Origin: Emydura subglobosa | Lineage: Eukaryota; Chordata; Testudines; Chelidae | Length of the DNA: 64,000 nt | Direction: 5' to 3' | Assembly: GCA_007922225.1 (NCBI GenBank) | Contig: ML679960.1 | Coordinates: 4,782,198-4,846,197 of the forward strand | Part shown: piece by piece, positions 1 through 13,379 of the stretch | Numbering within the stretch: the stretch's first letter is position 1 | How the letters are laid out: every line of letters begins with the position of its first letter | The notes under the pieces: model-generated | The model's input: only the letters and a program-made list of their open reading frames with translations | What the model was told of the DNA's origin: nothing | The model's database searches: none | Made by a program: the position numbers and the translations under genes

Positions 1-666
1 TGAAGTTAATGGAGTTTTACCATTGACTTAAGCAGGGCTAGCAGTTCACCCCAAGTCTCTAGCAGAGCACTGAACAGAACACAGATCTCCTGCCTCCTGC
101 TCTATCCACTGGACCAGCTTCCCAATAGCAGCTTGATTTAGAATCCTTTCAGCATTGAAAGGCTGGCCACTTTGGCCCTCATGCTTTACTTTTTCCAGGG
201 TCCACAGGTGATTTTGTCTGATTAGATAAAGGCTCCTCTGTATACCAGTTTGCATAGCCAAAACGTTTTGTGGTAATTTTGTAAAGCATACTGTTAATGT
301 CTCCTGGCAAGAGAAAACGACAGTACCATAACTCCAGTATTTTATTTAGGAAACAAGGCATCTTGGGTTGGAGTTCCAATAGCTAAATACCAATATAGTA
401 TATAGATTAAATACATGTATAATATTTTGTGTGTGTGTGTAAATATTAGTGCAGAAACGTGGAATTTAATATATCAACCACATTTCTTAGCATGAATAAA
501 ATAAAAGAGAGGATTTGAAAAAATAAAGTTTAAGGGCTAAGTGCAGGGGACCAGGGGGCACAGGGAAGAGAATAAAAAAGCATTCTCACCTTTGTGGACT
601 TTAAACACAACACCAGTGTGACAACACTACAATTCACCAAAGGAGAAAGACATTTAGATTTATATT
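1..666. other. Unassigned AT-rich sequence
   Basis: I recognise no gene or interspersed repeat here. A short (GT)n run lies near 429-441. The open frames are short, lack family motifs and look like chance. Confidence 0.6.
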
Positions 667-815
667 GGGATTGTAAACTCTTTGGAGTAGTGACTAATGC
701 TTTACTTATACGTGTGCATAGTGCTTGGCACAATTAGGCTCTGGTCACGGACTAGAGCCACTTACTGCTACCACAATACAAATAAATAAAAAACCGAATC
801 ATAATAATTAATAAC
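667..815 (+). mobile_element. L2/MIR-type retroposon 3' end
   Basis: The sequence opens with a 'gattgtaaactctttgg' block, passes through 'gtgcttggcacaattaggct' and a 'gactagagcc...ctgctaccacaataca' block, and ends in an AAT/AAATA-rich tail. This is the L2-related 3' end shared by reptile L2 LINEs and MIR/CORE-SINE copies. Only the 3' part is present. A second copy lies about 170 bp downstream in the opposite orientation. Family identity is from memory. Confidence 0.7.
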
Positions 816-987
816 AATAACCAAAACTGAGAGGCTGACCAGCATGTGGGGAGCACAGATCTTGCTGTCTTTCAGAAAGTTGTAGAAGGGACTGTGCACT
901 CCATTATTTGTAGAGGCAGTGCATGACTCAGCACTGCCCTACAATTATTTACAGCTGTGCAAAGTTGTTGTAACACACTATTGCTTT

Positions 988-1108
988 TCTTATTATTTAT
1001 TTGCCTTGCAATAGGGACTGGGAGCCCCAGTCATGGACCAGGATCCCATGTGCTAAGTGTTGTATAAACACTGAACTAAAAGGACAGCTATTGCCCCAAA
1101 CAGCTTCT
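988..1108 (-). mobile_element. L2/MIR-type retroposon 3' end, inverted copy
   Basis: This is the reverse complement of the family seen at 667-815. It starts at the (AAT)n-like tail ('tattatttatttgc'), passes 'ggagccccagtcatggacca' and 'gtgctaagtgttgtataaac', and ends at the 'ttgccccaaacagctt' block. It has diverged from the upstream copy, so the two are probably independent insertions and not one duplicated event. Confidence 0.75.
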
Positions 1109-3555
1109 TGTCATCCGATAAGCTTGCGTTTTACAGACACTTTTTATACTCCGGTTGCATTTTTCGAACACCTTGTACCTTGCGTAAAGTGACTACACAA
1201 GATGAAGATGAGTGGGAATCATGCTCCCTGCCTTTAGGGGGACCCACTGGGGCCTGGAGTCTGTGACTCAATGAACACAAATTAACCTTCTGGATAAGTA
1301 AAGAGGAGCTGTCACTCTGCTGCATACTATGTGGTCTTCACTTTTGTTAATTTGACACCTTCATCATACCAGTGACATTCCTGACACTGACATAAATTGC
1401 TGGCCCTAATATGTGTGTGTTTTTAAAGTCCAAAGCTTAGTTACAATATAACTGAAAAAAATGTGACTGATGATTTTCTGATTCCTCACAGTAGAGATCT
1501 TATTTAGATACAGTTGTTTTGCTCTTGTTTTCTGTATTGATCTTATCTCATTTTCTCCATTACAATAAGACATTGACAAGGAATCAGAATACATTCCTCT
1601 TACACATACATTGTAGCTGCGGATTTCTTCCTCTGTTTGATGACATCACAGTTTGTTGCCATGATAAAGACTGTAATAACCCAAATACAAAAAATACAAT
1701 TTGGGGAATGACCAGGAGCATACAAAATGTTAGAGAATAGAGTTCTTATTTTCATGCATGTGTTCTCAGCAATGAAGAACAAGGGAGGAAAAAATAGAGA
1801 AAATACTGTAGCAGAGGTGGCAGCGGTCTCTATAATTCACATCTTATAAAATACTATTTTTCTGATGGTCATAATCTTGTGAAAAATTCACTTTTGGGGA
1901 TGAAACTTTTCAGGCTTAGATCTGCCCAAAGGAGAGTTTCTTAGAAAGTTTAAGCAAAACAAACGAACAAACAAAAAACCCTAAAACAAAAACACAAAAA
2001 CAAAACAAAACAAAAACAAAACCACAAAAAACATTGTGGTGGTTTGGAAGGATAGGAGAGTAAAAATACTTTTCCTCTTATGAAACAATTTGCTGTGATT
2101 GACCCCTTCTTGACCAGTCCAGACCCAAAAGAGATTAGGTTTGAAAATTTGCCATAAAAATGCTGTAGTCCTCATCAGGAATAGGTACATGACCTGGTCA
2201 CACAGGAAACTGGTTTCGGTTTGAGTGTCATGAGTATTTGAAAATCAGGTACCAAGTAAGTGCAACTGAGTTCTTTGCTAAGCCTGTTAGGTACTCACTT
2301 AAGGATGATGCACTGCACTGTCATCCATAGTTAATTTACTTTCACAGTGAATTGACCAGTCCCCACAATCCGGTCTGGAGTAAGGCATGGACATGATAGA
2401 CTTGTATCTGGGGTCCCAGCTGCTATAGTCATGCGATTATATCTGACTCTCAGCTTTCATTTAAAAAAAAACTTCCTAGCTTTTTCTCATGTCTGTAAAG
2501 AACACCTTGAAAACATGACCTGAGTGTAACAGAGATGTCTTCCTGAGTCTGTACTGAGCCTGAAAAAAAGCTCGGAGAGATGTGAACTACCCTATGCATC
2601 TCTGTGGCAGTTTACTCTAAGGCTCACTGCTCTGGAGTCTCTACCACCACCACTTCAAGCCAACACAGTGTGTGGCAGTGTGCCCGACTCATGCAAGGAG
2701 GTACACCCAACTCTGAGGTAAGTAAATGGCAGCTTGTCTTGCTGCTGCCCCTTTCCAGGTTACCACTTCTGCTGCACCAAAGGGAAGATGGGTCCCTGCT
2801 GCCAATCCTGGGGAGAGAAAGGGACTCCATGCCACTGCATTTTTGGGAAGCGAAGGGGGCAGCCTTGCCACTCTAAACGGGGGATGGCTTCGGTGTATGG
2901 AATGGGAAGGGCTACAAGGAACCTATGTGATGGTGTATCTAGGGCCTCAGATCATCTTAATTTGGCCCTGCCAAAAATGGCTCCAGAAGCTCCATCTGCA
3001 GAGTTTAGGAGATGCACATTAAGATGTAACTGATAGGTGTAGCATAAATGAAAGTGTAGTCTAACTCTAGTTAACTTGGGAATGGTGGTCAAAGAAGTGA
3101 GGCAATCACAAAGAGAACCAGGGAAATAGTTAAGGCAATGAGGCATGTGTAAGCAGGGTGAACTGAAAAAAGCTTTCCATAATCTGACCTGGATATGTGT
3201 TTGTAGGTGCTAATTATTTAACTTATTTAATACTAATAATATATTTACAGTCAGATGTTAATGATGTACCACTGATAGTGATGTAATCCTGAAGGTGTTG
3301 GTGTCAGAATTTAATTCTAATCTTCTACATTTTAATATTATTTTGTGTTTTGCTTCATCTGTAATATGTTGTCTGAGTATTGTGTACTTCTCATAAACAA
3401 AGAGTTTCCTTGGACTTTGTCCTGCCTACACATAATCTACAGTAATAAAAAATGTTACCCATGGCAGGCTGTATGAAACATTACAGAGATATTATAATGC
3501 TGTTGAGAAATAGTATCATTGAGAATAGTGATCACGTAATCAACTCATAATGCAT
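1109..3555. other. Unassigned sequence
   Basis: I see no supportable gene. A GC-richer island at about 2600-2950 gives overlapping open frames on both strands, one of them cysteine-rich (2734-3033, +). It shows no signal peptide and no spacing I can match to a known cysteine family, so it is not called as a gene. An A-rich tract at 1951-2033 is listed separately. Confidence 0.5.
1951..2033. repeat. A-rich (AAAAC)n-like low-complexity tract
   Basis: About 80 bp made almost only of A with interspersed C (aaac, aaaac, aaaaac units). It could be the expanded poly(A) tail of an old retroposon. No recognisable LINE or SINE body precedes it, so it is called as simple sequence. Confidence 0.85.
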
Positions 3556-3583
3556 TGTGTGTGTGTATATATATATACATATA
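3556..3583. repeat. (TG)n(TA)n compound microsatellite
   Basis: A short TG run passes directly into a TA run and a CATATA end. It is typical alternating purine-pyrimidine simple sequence. Confidence 0.9.
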
Positions 3584-3993
3584 ATTTCCTCCCCCTCCCC
3601 AAGAGGCAGAGTTAAGTTTACATGTTCAATCTTAAATTTGGCCTTTTCTGAGTTTTGAGAGCACTGGGCTCTCTTAACATAGATTTTGGCATGAAATATG
3701 ATGTGATATCAGGTTTCTAAATACAAAGCTTTTTGAAGTTTTCCATGGAGAAACTGAAGTTGTTTAAAGAAAGAGAAACTGCATTGCTATAGGTTAAATA
3801 TTTTTAATAATGTACTTATGGTACCTAAGGATTTTTTATCGTACTGAATCTGTGATATTCAGCAGTCTATAATCATTCCAGTTATACAGAGTCTCTCAAC
3901 TTGTTCAGTTAGCTTTTTCCTGGAGAATTGCTCTAGTTTTCGTGACTTATTCTTGATTAAAGAGAAAAAGCTTTTGTTTTGCAAACATATGAA

Positions 3994-4065
3994 GGGCCCA
4001 ATCCTGCAAAACTCACAACAAATTCACTGTTGGTTTCATGCATATGCAGTTTACAGGATTGAAAC
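3994..4065. mobile_element. Micro-foldback element, 'gggcccaatcctgcaaa' family
   Basis: The left end 'gggcccaatcctgcaaa' is matched at the right by an imperfect inverted copy ('gtttacaggattgaaac'), leaving about 40 bp between. This is the short palindromic MITE-like type common in turtles and crocodilians. The family is recognised from memory. Confidence 0.55.
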
Positions 4066-5479
4066 TATTGTTTGCTTACACAATAAACAAAGGTTTATTC
4101 ACATAACAGTTATGTCCAAAAGACCCCTCAAGAGACACAGGAAATATAAAGCCTGCAATAGAAAAATATTTCCTACTTACATGCAGGAGTAAAACGGGGG
4201 GCCGCATAAAAGAAAAAAAAAATCATATAGGTTGAGCAATGAAAAGTATCTCATGTTTACTGTTACAGGGCAAGATGTGTGTGGTCCAGAAACAGATCTT
4301 TGTTTATTTATATTTAATGTTGCTAGTGGAATGAAAAGAATATCTTTCATTGTGAGTGCATAGATAAGGATAGAAATGAAAAATTATTCCCTTTCTGAGC
4401 TGAAAGTTCATTTTTCCTATGCTGTCTCTGGAATTCTTCTAGTGCTTTGTCAGTAGTTCTAAAGGTTCTCATTTTCTAATAGACAAAGACTAGTGGAATC
4501 CCTGAGGAAGAAAAAAAGAAGCAGAGACAGCTAATTTGATGTATTTCTATAAGGACCTTAGGAAACCTTTGCAATACTCATTTTTGCTTGTGTAAAAATG
4601 GATGATTCCATACTGAGCTGTTACAGGTCATAGTCAGGGTTGAAATAGTGACTTTCAAGAAAATTGGCTTTTCTGATGAACTTCCACACTTTAGCTTCTG
4701 TATTGACAAAGACAATTTCTGTGTGTGTGCGTGTGTGCCTTAATGTCTGAGATGCAAACTGCTTTTGTCAAAATCAATTTACTGTGAACCCTTATTTAAT
4801 GAGCAGGCTTTATCTGGGTTGAGGGGGAGGTAGATAGTTCAGCAGTCTGCAGAGACGGGTTGCCAACCACATTTATTAATCCAGGAACGGCAAGATTTCA
4901 AGACCACCCATCTGTTCATGACTTATTTTCTTGTTTTTCTAAAGCTATCCCTTATAGGAATGTCCTGCTAAACATGCAATCTTTCACCTTTGCTCATAGC
5001 ATATGGGGTGTGTGAAGGGGGAAAATGGTGGGGCAAGGGTATGGCAGGTTAGCTTCCTCCCAGGCTTTCTCCTTTCTTATCATCACTTTGCCCTGCAGTG
5101 GTATGACCTTTCAGAGACTTAGCCCTTCAGCCAGGTCACGTTCAAGGGTATATATATAGAGAGTCCTGTAATGGGAAGGTCACCAGGTTTTAAGCAAGGA
5201 ACTTAGGGTTTCCCTCTGGGGTCAGAGTCTCATGCTGTAGACCCTTGTATCTTCAGGGTCTTTCCCCAGCTAGGTTCTCTACCAAGACATAGACTTTCAA
5301 CATTGTCCCTCTTTAGGGATTGAAAGGGGAGCTCAGGCCTATCCTCTCCACTGGACTCCTATCCAAGACCCAATAGCAGGTAGCTAAGTTCTGTACCCTG
5401 GAGTGTTATGCAGCTGCATCCTTGGATCCCTTCCTACCATTCACCTATCTTCCCACCAGATAAAGTAAAGAATTAAACA
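4066..5479. other. Unassigned sequence, possibly LTR-associated at the right end
   Basis: No gene is seen. A short (GT)n run lies at about 4720-4738 and a TATA run at about 5150-5158. The 4990-5480 part is more CT-rich and adjoins an LTR-like block. It may be part of the same old retroelement, but I cannot align it to a second copy. Confidence 0.4.
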
Positions 5480-5768
5480 TGAAGACAAAGTCTCTGAGTG
5501 CTTCAGAGAAGCACAGGTTCCTTATTTGTTGGCTTAGTCACTATTGCCAGGCTTCAGGCAGCAAGAGCTCCTGTGGGGCTCCTTCCCAGCAGCTCAGCTC
5601 ACTTCCACTGTCCATCAGCCACTGAGCTATTCTGCTCCCTGTTTTCAGCTCCTCGTCCAGCCTGTACATGCTTTACCATTGGGTCAGGGCTACCTGGGCC
5701 CAGAATAATTCTTTAACCCCTTCCTTTCTACTGTGGAGTCTGTACACCCCATCCCAGCGTGTAACAAA
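5480..5768 (-). mobile_element. LTR-like retroelement fragment
   Basis: On the minus strand the block begins 'tgttacacgctgggatgggg', continues with a 'gtgtacagactccaca' block and reads into a 'ggttaaagaa' box. The same order appears at the 23.2-23.5 kb end of the LTR-like insertion ('tgtgatggggtgtacaaacc', then 'gggtttaagg'). Both copies lie on the minus strand. They are diverged, and no target duplication or internal region was found. Confidence 0.4.
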
Positions 5769-6727
5769 GTAAAATGTGCTTCAGCTATTTGCCGATTAAT
5801 AGGTATTTATGCTGTACTGTTTAATACCGAGAGCAGGTTGCAGTGATTCAGTCAGTCTGGTTTACAGCCCATGGAAGGTGAAGTGGGATTGTTGCGAATG
5901 TGCGCATTGAATGAGTGATGAGCAAATTCCAAAAGGGACAGGTATGTTTGGTTGGATTGGAAATACCACCTGAACAATCTCTTGTAATGGCACAGCAAAG
6001 AGCTTCTCCTTTAGGCATTAGCTATAAATAAGAAGCCCTTCCAAGTCAGAGCTGAGGTAACTTAGACCAGGTCATACCCTTGCAGGTCACAATTCTTAAT
6101 CTCATAGGGCATCTCCCAGTCCAACCTCATATTACTACAAGATTAGAGGTTCTTGCTTAATAGCCTGATGAAAACTCTGGAGTGAAGTTTTAAAAGTGCA
6201 GCTCAATGTGATTATTGCACATACTGGAAATAAGACCATGGATTTGTTTCTTCTGTGGCTTGACTGATGATTGTGTGAGGTTGGAAAGAATGGAAGCTTA
6301 TCTTGTCACCTCAATAGTGGAGTATTCCAGGGAATATTTAGACTGTGAAAGATAGTTTACAATTGGAACAAACAGAAGAATAGTGAATGAACTTCAGGTT
6401 CAGTTTTCAAGATGCTAGTTCCCATATATGAACATTACAGGAAGCTTGCAGTACATGACTCTTGTGTCTGACTTTTATGATCAGGACATCTGTATTAACA
6501 TTACTGCAACCTGTCTAACACCATATTGTAAACAAGTAAAATATAAACACATGCCCAAGAACTGTACGTTTCTGGCTATAAAGCCATAGTGAATGGACAC
6601 AGAGACAGAGCTCCAACCATCAGACAAAAAATTGTTAACTATCTATGTACTTAATACCAGTAAAAAGTATCACAAAGGACTAACTGAAAAAGATAGCTAC
6701 CTGGGGAAAATAAAATAAATAAGGAAA
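5769..6727. other. Unassigned sequence
   Basis: No gene or repeat family is recognised. It is AT-rich with no long open frame. Confidence 0.55.
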
Positions 6728-7331
6728 GTGTGACAGATATGGTGAATGCAGGCATAAACTTGAGACTATTGCATCAACTATGTTAATTGCATTACTGGTT
6801 CAGGCTGAATTCAAGAGACCCTGGAGACAAAGAAAGATCTTTTGATATAAAGGACCAGCTTGAACTAATTCATGGAGCCCCCAAACTGACATGAACCGTT
6901 GACCAAGGTGGGAGGTGTGGCTAACCCAGCTGAAGGGTTGGAAGGATTGGGACCTGTCAGGGTCTTTATAGGACTGATGGAGGTAAATGTAAGTATGTGT
7001 TTAGACCTTTTATTATATATTTACTCTGTAATGCTTTTGTCCTAACATAAATGTATTGTGCTCGGTGTAAGGCTGTCTGGTGTCTGGTAAACCACTGGCT
7101 TAGCCCTTCAGAGAGTGAAAGAGAAGCTGCAGGTGCTGAGCTAGGTAAGACCTATTGGAACAATAACAACAAATTGCAAGAGGCTACAGCTTAAATCCCC
7201 AGTCTGAGCAATGGGAAATTTGGATCCCTGCCAAGGGAGAGGTGATGGCTAGAGGTATAAAACCTAAAGGGCATCCCTTGAGCAGACCAGAGAAGGGGTC
7301 AGAGGTGAAGCTACCCCAAAACTGTGACAGA
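6728..7331 (+). mobile_element. LTR-like retroelement, about 600 bp
   Basis: The block opens 'tgtgacagatatgg' and closes 'aaaactgtgaca'. It has a second, diverged copy at about 55.56-56.22 kb. Shared landmarks are a T-rich 'ttttattatatatttact' stretch, then 'gagaggtgatggct' followed by a TATA-like 'ataaaa' or 'ttaaaag', a 'gggcatccc'-type block and a 'ctgtgaca' end. Length and ends suit an LTR of an old endogenous retroelement, but no protease, RT or other coding sequence accompanies it. Confidence 0.45.
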
Positions 7332-8514
7332 AACATCAAAAGAAATTGGAAACATTAATAAAATACGAACAGCATGAGCTAGAAAAGAAGATACTTGTGG
7401 AGGCTCCACATTCTCTGTGGTGTGAACAGGAATCACAAGAGGAAAGTAGTGTGATGGTGGCTATAAAATATAGTAATGACAAGTTATCAAGTAAACGGAC
7501 ATATTAACTGAAGAATGGGAATGTTAAGACAAAGTATAATAAAGATCAGAGGGAGCAGAGGAAGTAAGATTGTGGGAGTGAGCTAGAAGACAAATATAGA
7601 AAACTAGAAGAAGAAACAAAGACACATGCAACAATATGGGTTTGTTAATCTACATGAAAAGTTTCACACAAGTCACCAAGAAAACAACTCATTTTACCAG
7701 CTTCATCCTGGCTTGTTACTGACCAAAGTGTCAGAGCAGTAGTTCAGAATATAGTTCATTTTTGTGGTTTCTATCTTATAACAATGGTAAAGAATCACTT
7801 TCTTGTAACACTAAACAGGGAATTCAAATAGAACTGTATTATCCCTAGACCAACTCAATTTGGAACCTTCTCTGTCTAGACCTTCTGCCTAAAACCTTTC
7901 CTCCTATCTGGCTTTCCGTTCCTGCTACAGATTTAAGAATACAATATACCCAACCTCACAGTTTCTACTGACACCCGATAAGCCATTTACCCAAGAACAG
8001 GGAGTTTCATGTTCTGGAGAGATTATTTTCAACAGTACTGTACAACTGAAAACAACAGGATGAGGAAGAGAGTTGGCAGAATAGGCCATTCTGAAACTGT
8101 ACATTTAATTTTATATTTATTATCTGATGTGCAATGAAGGCAGAACTAGTCCCAGGAGCTCAGATCATTTGAGATTTGTTTTTGGTATTAGCATAAACAG
8201 AGTACGAAAGTTATTCAAGCCTAGATTAGAATGTGTATGCAAAAATCTCTGGATTATTTAACATCAGGTAGACATTTAAACCGCTCACTAAAGACTATTC
8301 TGCTGTTTTCCCAGTGTAAACCTAGAGTAACTCTATGGCAGGAGATAGTTTTTCTAGATCTACGCAAGTGCAGTAGGACAAATTTTAGCATTAGTTAAAG
8401 CCATGCAAACCCATAGGTTTAACCGCATGTGGGTAACCCCCATATGTAATGGCACTGATGCCATGTAACAGAGTAGAATTTGCTCTTATAAATTATGCTT
8501 TGCACTTTAAACCC
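7332..8514. other. Unassigned sequence
   Basis: No gene and no recognised repeat. Purine-rich stretches occur at 7340-7640. Confidence 0.55.
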
Positions 8515-8695
8515 TGTATTTCAGGATCTAAAAGCACTTTACAAATGTTTCTTCCCACATCCTCTCACATACATATATCCATTTTGCATATGGATAAAAT
8601 GAGACATGGTGAAAGTAAGTAACAGGACAGCCCAGGACACTACCTTTGCTGTTTGTGTTTTAACCACTAAGTAACATTACTGCTACAATAAGCAT
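8515..8695 (-). mobile_element. MIR-type (CORE) SINE, degenerate
   Basis: Read in reverse, it keeps the MIR order. A 'aaaagcactttacaaatg' block is followed by a decayed 'ccattttgcatatggataaa' block (the 'fraction of fully retained' stretch present in most MIRs), then 'gtaagtaacaggacagccca' and a 'ttttaaccactaag' end. Divergence is high. Confidence 0.55.
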
Positions 8696-11600
8696 GGACT
8701 GCCAATTGATTAAACTGCTTCTCAGATTATCAACCGGTAGCCCCTAAGACCAAAGAGTGGATTTTCAGCAAAAAAATGAAAAGTTCTGATTTTTTTTTCC
8801 TCTAAGAGGCTTCAGCTTTGCAGCATGCAGCGCTAAAGCTGGGATATACAACAACCTAAACCACTGCAAATGAAAATTAGATATAAAAGGCAATGGGCCT
8901 TAGGATTTGGAGACTGTAAACATTGTAAAGGAAGCATTCTGTCTGTAACTTACATAAATTCTATGTAGGGTATCTTCATCAGATAACAAGTAATGTCTGA
9001 AAGTCACAGTTCATAATACATTTTTGGGGCATGTATTTTGCACCTCTCCTTCATTTGCCAGAGATGTTAAGCATCATAAATACTCCAGGAAGAAAATCAT
9101 TTTGTATTTCTAGATAGAAGTTATGAATTTGAGATTTACACTGCTGAATACATACTGTGATAAAAATGTATAATATTTGAAAATAGAGAAAGTGGGGATA
9201 GAAAATATTTATTTTTCCTGGAGGAGAGTAGAAGGGGATAAAAATAATTCTTCTACACAATGGCACAGTTCTAAAACAAAATCATTATCTAAGTAATAGC
9301 ATTTTATTATACAGCATTTAGCAATATTATGCAGTCCATAAAGGTTCAGAAATTAGACAATTGCTGTTGTAATAACTGCACTAATATTGTACCAATCTGC
9401 CACTTGTGTCATATACAATAAAGCACAGCATTTAAAAACAAGGTTGATAATGGTTCTGTATTCCCAAATAAAAATAAACAGTTGTGCAAATACCTAATAC
9501 TATTTTTTTTATTCACACATTCATATAGGATCTTTGCACAGATACACTCTTTCTTATGTCAGGCCTATAAGAGACTCTGAAAACTGATGCAGTCTGTTCT
9601 CTCTCTCTCTTTCCCCAGCTAGTCTTCAGAGAGGTTGATTCTCTCATTAGCTATGCACCATGTTGCAGACCAACTAGTAAGTTGGTCCATTAACAGACAT
9701 TTTGTTGTTAAATATTTCATTGCTATGAACCCACACTTAAATCTAAAGAGCAGCTTGTGAAAGAATAGAATGTTGAAAGATTTTATTCCCATAAAACAAC
9801 CAGAAAGTAACTTGTAGGGAGCTACAAAAGGATTATAGAGGAGGATTTTAGTGCTTCTTGGTGAATACCTTCCATTCTATCTTCTTACAACTATGCACAG
9901 GATCTGAGCAATAGTAAATTATATACTGTAGCTATGGCTTTTGGGTCTATAATGCATGGGAAATGATTGAAGACTTCTGAGCTTGCCAGACAGTTCTGTC
10001 CACTCCCCTTGTGACGGGCCTGGTACAAATTTGAACACTGGGCCTTGTCAACTGCTATCAACACAAAGCACCCAGAGATATAGAAAACAGTGCCGTTTAT
10101 TGCCACTGTAGCTGTTAGTAACTTCCTCAGATATGCTGGCATAGTCTGAAGTGGTGCAACTAAATATTACTGCAGTATCACTTGCAGTCATGTTATCAGG
10201 TCAAAATTGCAGATAGTGGTTGTGAACTTTGATATTTCAGTGACAAGTACTAATATGAAAAATGGAGAGTTAGATTATGAACACTCAGATTATTTTAAGG
10301 ACAAAAAGAACCATTCCATCCTTCTAGTATTATGTAGCTTAATTCAGCCATGAATTACAATGATGGGGAAGAATTCCTCCAATAGTAATTGCACAGCCTG
10401 AATGGGGATTGTGGCAACACAATACATCCATAAGTCCTCTTCCGTCACTTCAGTATTAGGTCACACAGCCCCAGGAGTGGATGGTGCTGATCAGGAAAAA
10501 GCATGCTAACGCATCAGTGATGTGTACATTCAGAGTATTTCTCAGAAGCCTTTGCAAGCAGGGGTCTTATGTAGTCCTGACCACACTTTAAAACTGACCT
10601 GTCCTGGAGAGGTGGCAGTGCAAACATCACATGAGCTCCTTGTGAGGTACCGCTGTGCCTCTGGGCAAAATGGTTGGGTCATTACACACATAACACTAGC
10701 AAGCTGAATTGAACCCATAGAATGTAATAAGTAATCATTTAGGATGGCTATATTCTGCTCTGGAAATATTGCACCTACTAAGCATTCAATTTTTTTTAGG
10801 AGTTAGTCAAACCTCCTTTCAGATCCATCCATTTCAACATTATGTGCTTGATTCCTAAAGCAAAATCTCTCAAACTACTGAATAATAGATATTAGTAGAT
10901 ATATGACTTGAGATGAGAAGAAAAACCTCTATAAAAACAGACACAACTTTCGAAGAAAAATGGTAACACGGATCTGCCTAATTTTAGACTATAATGTAAC
11001 TTGTGAGCTTTCTGCCTTCAGAGATGGATATTTCTTGACCCTGAAAATTCATGGTGAGGGCTAGATAAATTACTGCTCTACTTCCATTTGAGCAGCCACT
11101 GTACAAATACCCCCAGACAACCTCATTTAAAATGGAAGTTTAATCCCATAGTTTTACAACTATCAAAGGACTTGGCAGAAACACAGAAAATGGCAGATCA
11201 ATTAAACCTTACATCCACATTGCAATCATTGTGCTATAGTCCAGATCAGCAACTAATGCTAATAGTTAAATAGTATACTTTTTCAGCAATATCAAACTGA
11301 AATTTGTTATTTGACATGTGTATTCAGGTCATTCATACCATCTGCACATTAGAAACTGAGCTATATTCTCAGCAACACTAAATTGTTTGCCCTTCTAGCA
11401 ATTAGGGTCTTCTATCTGCAGTAGCTAGGTCTTTGTCTAACTGTTGAAGACTAATGACCTACCTAGAGAATTATTATCTAAAACAAGAGCTTTTTGTAGA
11501 ATCCTACTGAATATAACAAATTCTTATTTTCAAATTATACACAAAAACTGTTATTGGAGGAGGTGAAAGAGAAATCAATATCCAAAAGGTTTGTTTTTCT

Positions 11601-13379
11601 CATCCATGTCACACAAAATCTAATTTAGTAACTTCAATTTCAGCTACATGAGCATATCAACTAATACATTGATTTAAATGTATCATTTAGTGTCAGATTG
11701 AGATACCCTTACATTGAGTAGTACTTTACTCCACAAGTTATCTAATTGAAAGCAATAGATTCTTATTCGTATTAAAGTGCTACTAATTATAAATAAGAAT
11801 ATCACAGTCTGACCCTTAAACTATAAAGCTGGACAGATTCTCTCTCATAGGCATTCAGCAGAGGACTGAATCAATTATTTTGCATATATGTGCAAGTACG
11901 TCAAAGGTTTTCTGAGCTGCACAATGATGCATGATGCACACCTGAATTTGTCTTGTAGCTGAATAAGCACCATATTTGGTATAAAAGCATCAGTTGTTGA
12001 TAATAGTGCAAAACTTCCATGGCCACATTTACATACTGCAGAACAATTCTGCCCAAGGAGAGCACTACAGGAGCCATTATGCATCAGTGAGGCTGCACAA
12101 TGCCCCTGGCCTTGCCCAAGCAAACAAGAACACACGAGTTGCCACAAGTCCTACAGGAAATGCAGAATACAGTGCCATACATGGCAGCCTGTTCTGGTTG
12201 CTGGTAAGGAGAGGGCATGGGACAGGAGCCATGTTTATGCTGCCTGCTAGTTTTTTGGGGCATCTAGTACCCCAGAGACCCCAGTAGAGTGAAGTTGATG
12301 GGCTCAGAAAAGCACAAAGATTGGGACTGTGTATGGCCAGCACATGGGGAGCATCAAGAAAGGGAGACTCCTTGAGACCTCCTCCACTTTGTGTGACCAT
12401 GTTGAGCCATCCACCATCAGACTCTATGCATTAGGAAGTTCAAAGTTTTGAAAAAAAAATTGTACAGCTGATGCTTTTTTCTCCTTTTACTTTCCTATTA
12501 GATCATTCCCTTTCAGAAACTTGAATCCAGTGGCTAGAGTGAGGGTTTAATATTAGTCATGATTCTGCTGTAAGTGGGCATGAAAATAGTTGGACAATGG
12601 TGTAAACCAAGGAAAAGTAAAACAGAGTCAATGGACTGATAGCAAATATACTGAACTGAGCTTCTGTATATGGAAATGTCTGGCTCATCAGTGTGGTGAA
12701 GAGCAACAGCTTTCCATCATGTGGGACTCATTTGTTTGCTTTTCAGTGTACAACTGAACCAAACGGGCTCATGGGATGTATGGACAGATAATATAAGGTA
12801 GAGGTCTAGATGTGAGTTGTTGCTGTGGGATTTAAATTAATAAAAATGAGCCAATAAAAGAAAGGTGTGAGAGCCTTCCTGAAAATGTGACTGCAGGCTC
12901 CGAGATGTCTGCCAGCCAGTGGGGATATTATGGATTCACCTACCTGCTCTCTTTAAAGCACAGCTATTAAAAGCCACAAACACCTAAACACTCGTTTTTT
13001 AATAGAAATCACGAGGTTTAGAAACAGACTAAATATAATTTTAATTGAAAAATAATACAATAATAAAAAAGAACTGACCTTGAAAGGCCACATTTGAAAT
13101 GCCTGTAGTAAATGGGTCTCCAGTCCAATTATCAGTAAAAAATTAATCATAAATATACAGCTCATTCTTTTTTAAAATTTCCTAAATAGACAAAGTGACT
13201 TTAAAAGAATGATTTGTACCCCAAAATTCTAGTTGGGTTGAAGTTTAAAATATAAACAAACCTTAGAAACCAGAATAAAGGAAAAGAAAGCATAAGCTGG
13301 AAACAGAGGTTATATGAATGATTATCTTCAGTAACTTGAGAAACACTTCAAACAAACTACAGATAGTCAGAATTCAAAT
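8696..13379. other. Unassigned AT-rich sequence
   Basis: A 4.7-kb stretch without a recognisable gene or repeat. The longest frame (12077-12400, -, 107 codons) sits opposite other open frames and has no family motif. A (CT)n run lies near 9598-9612. The 12830-13200 part is simple in look, rich in TAAT-like words and free of repeats. Confidence 0.5.

Noticed and set aside
1951..2033. A-rich tract as a retroposon poly(A) tail
   Set aside because: No LINE, SINE or processed-gene body is recognisable upstream, and no target duplication was found.
2734..3033. 99-codon cysteine-rich ORF ('CCQSWGEKGTPCHCIF') that recalls secreted cysteine-knot or granulin-like peptides
   Set aside because: No signal peptide, no match to a known cysteine spacing, overlapping open frames on both strands in a GC-richer patch, and no conserved splice context beyond a weak CT-rich stretch ending in AG.
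12077..12400. 107-codon minus-strand ORF
   Set aside because: Overlaps an open frame on the other strand and has no family motif.
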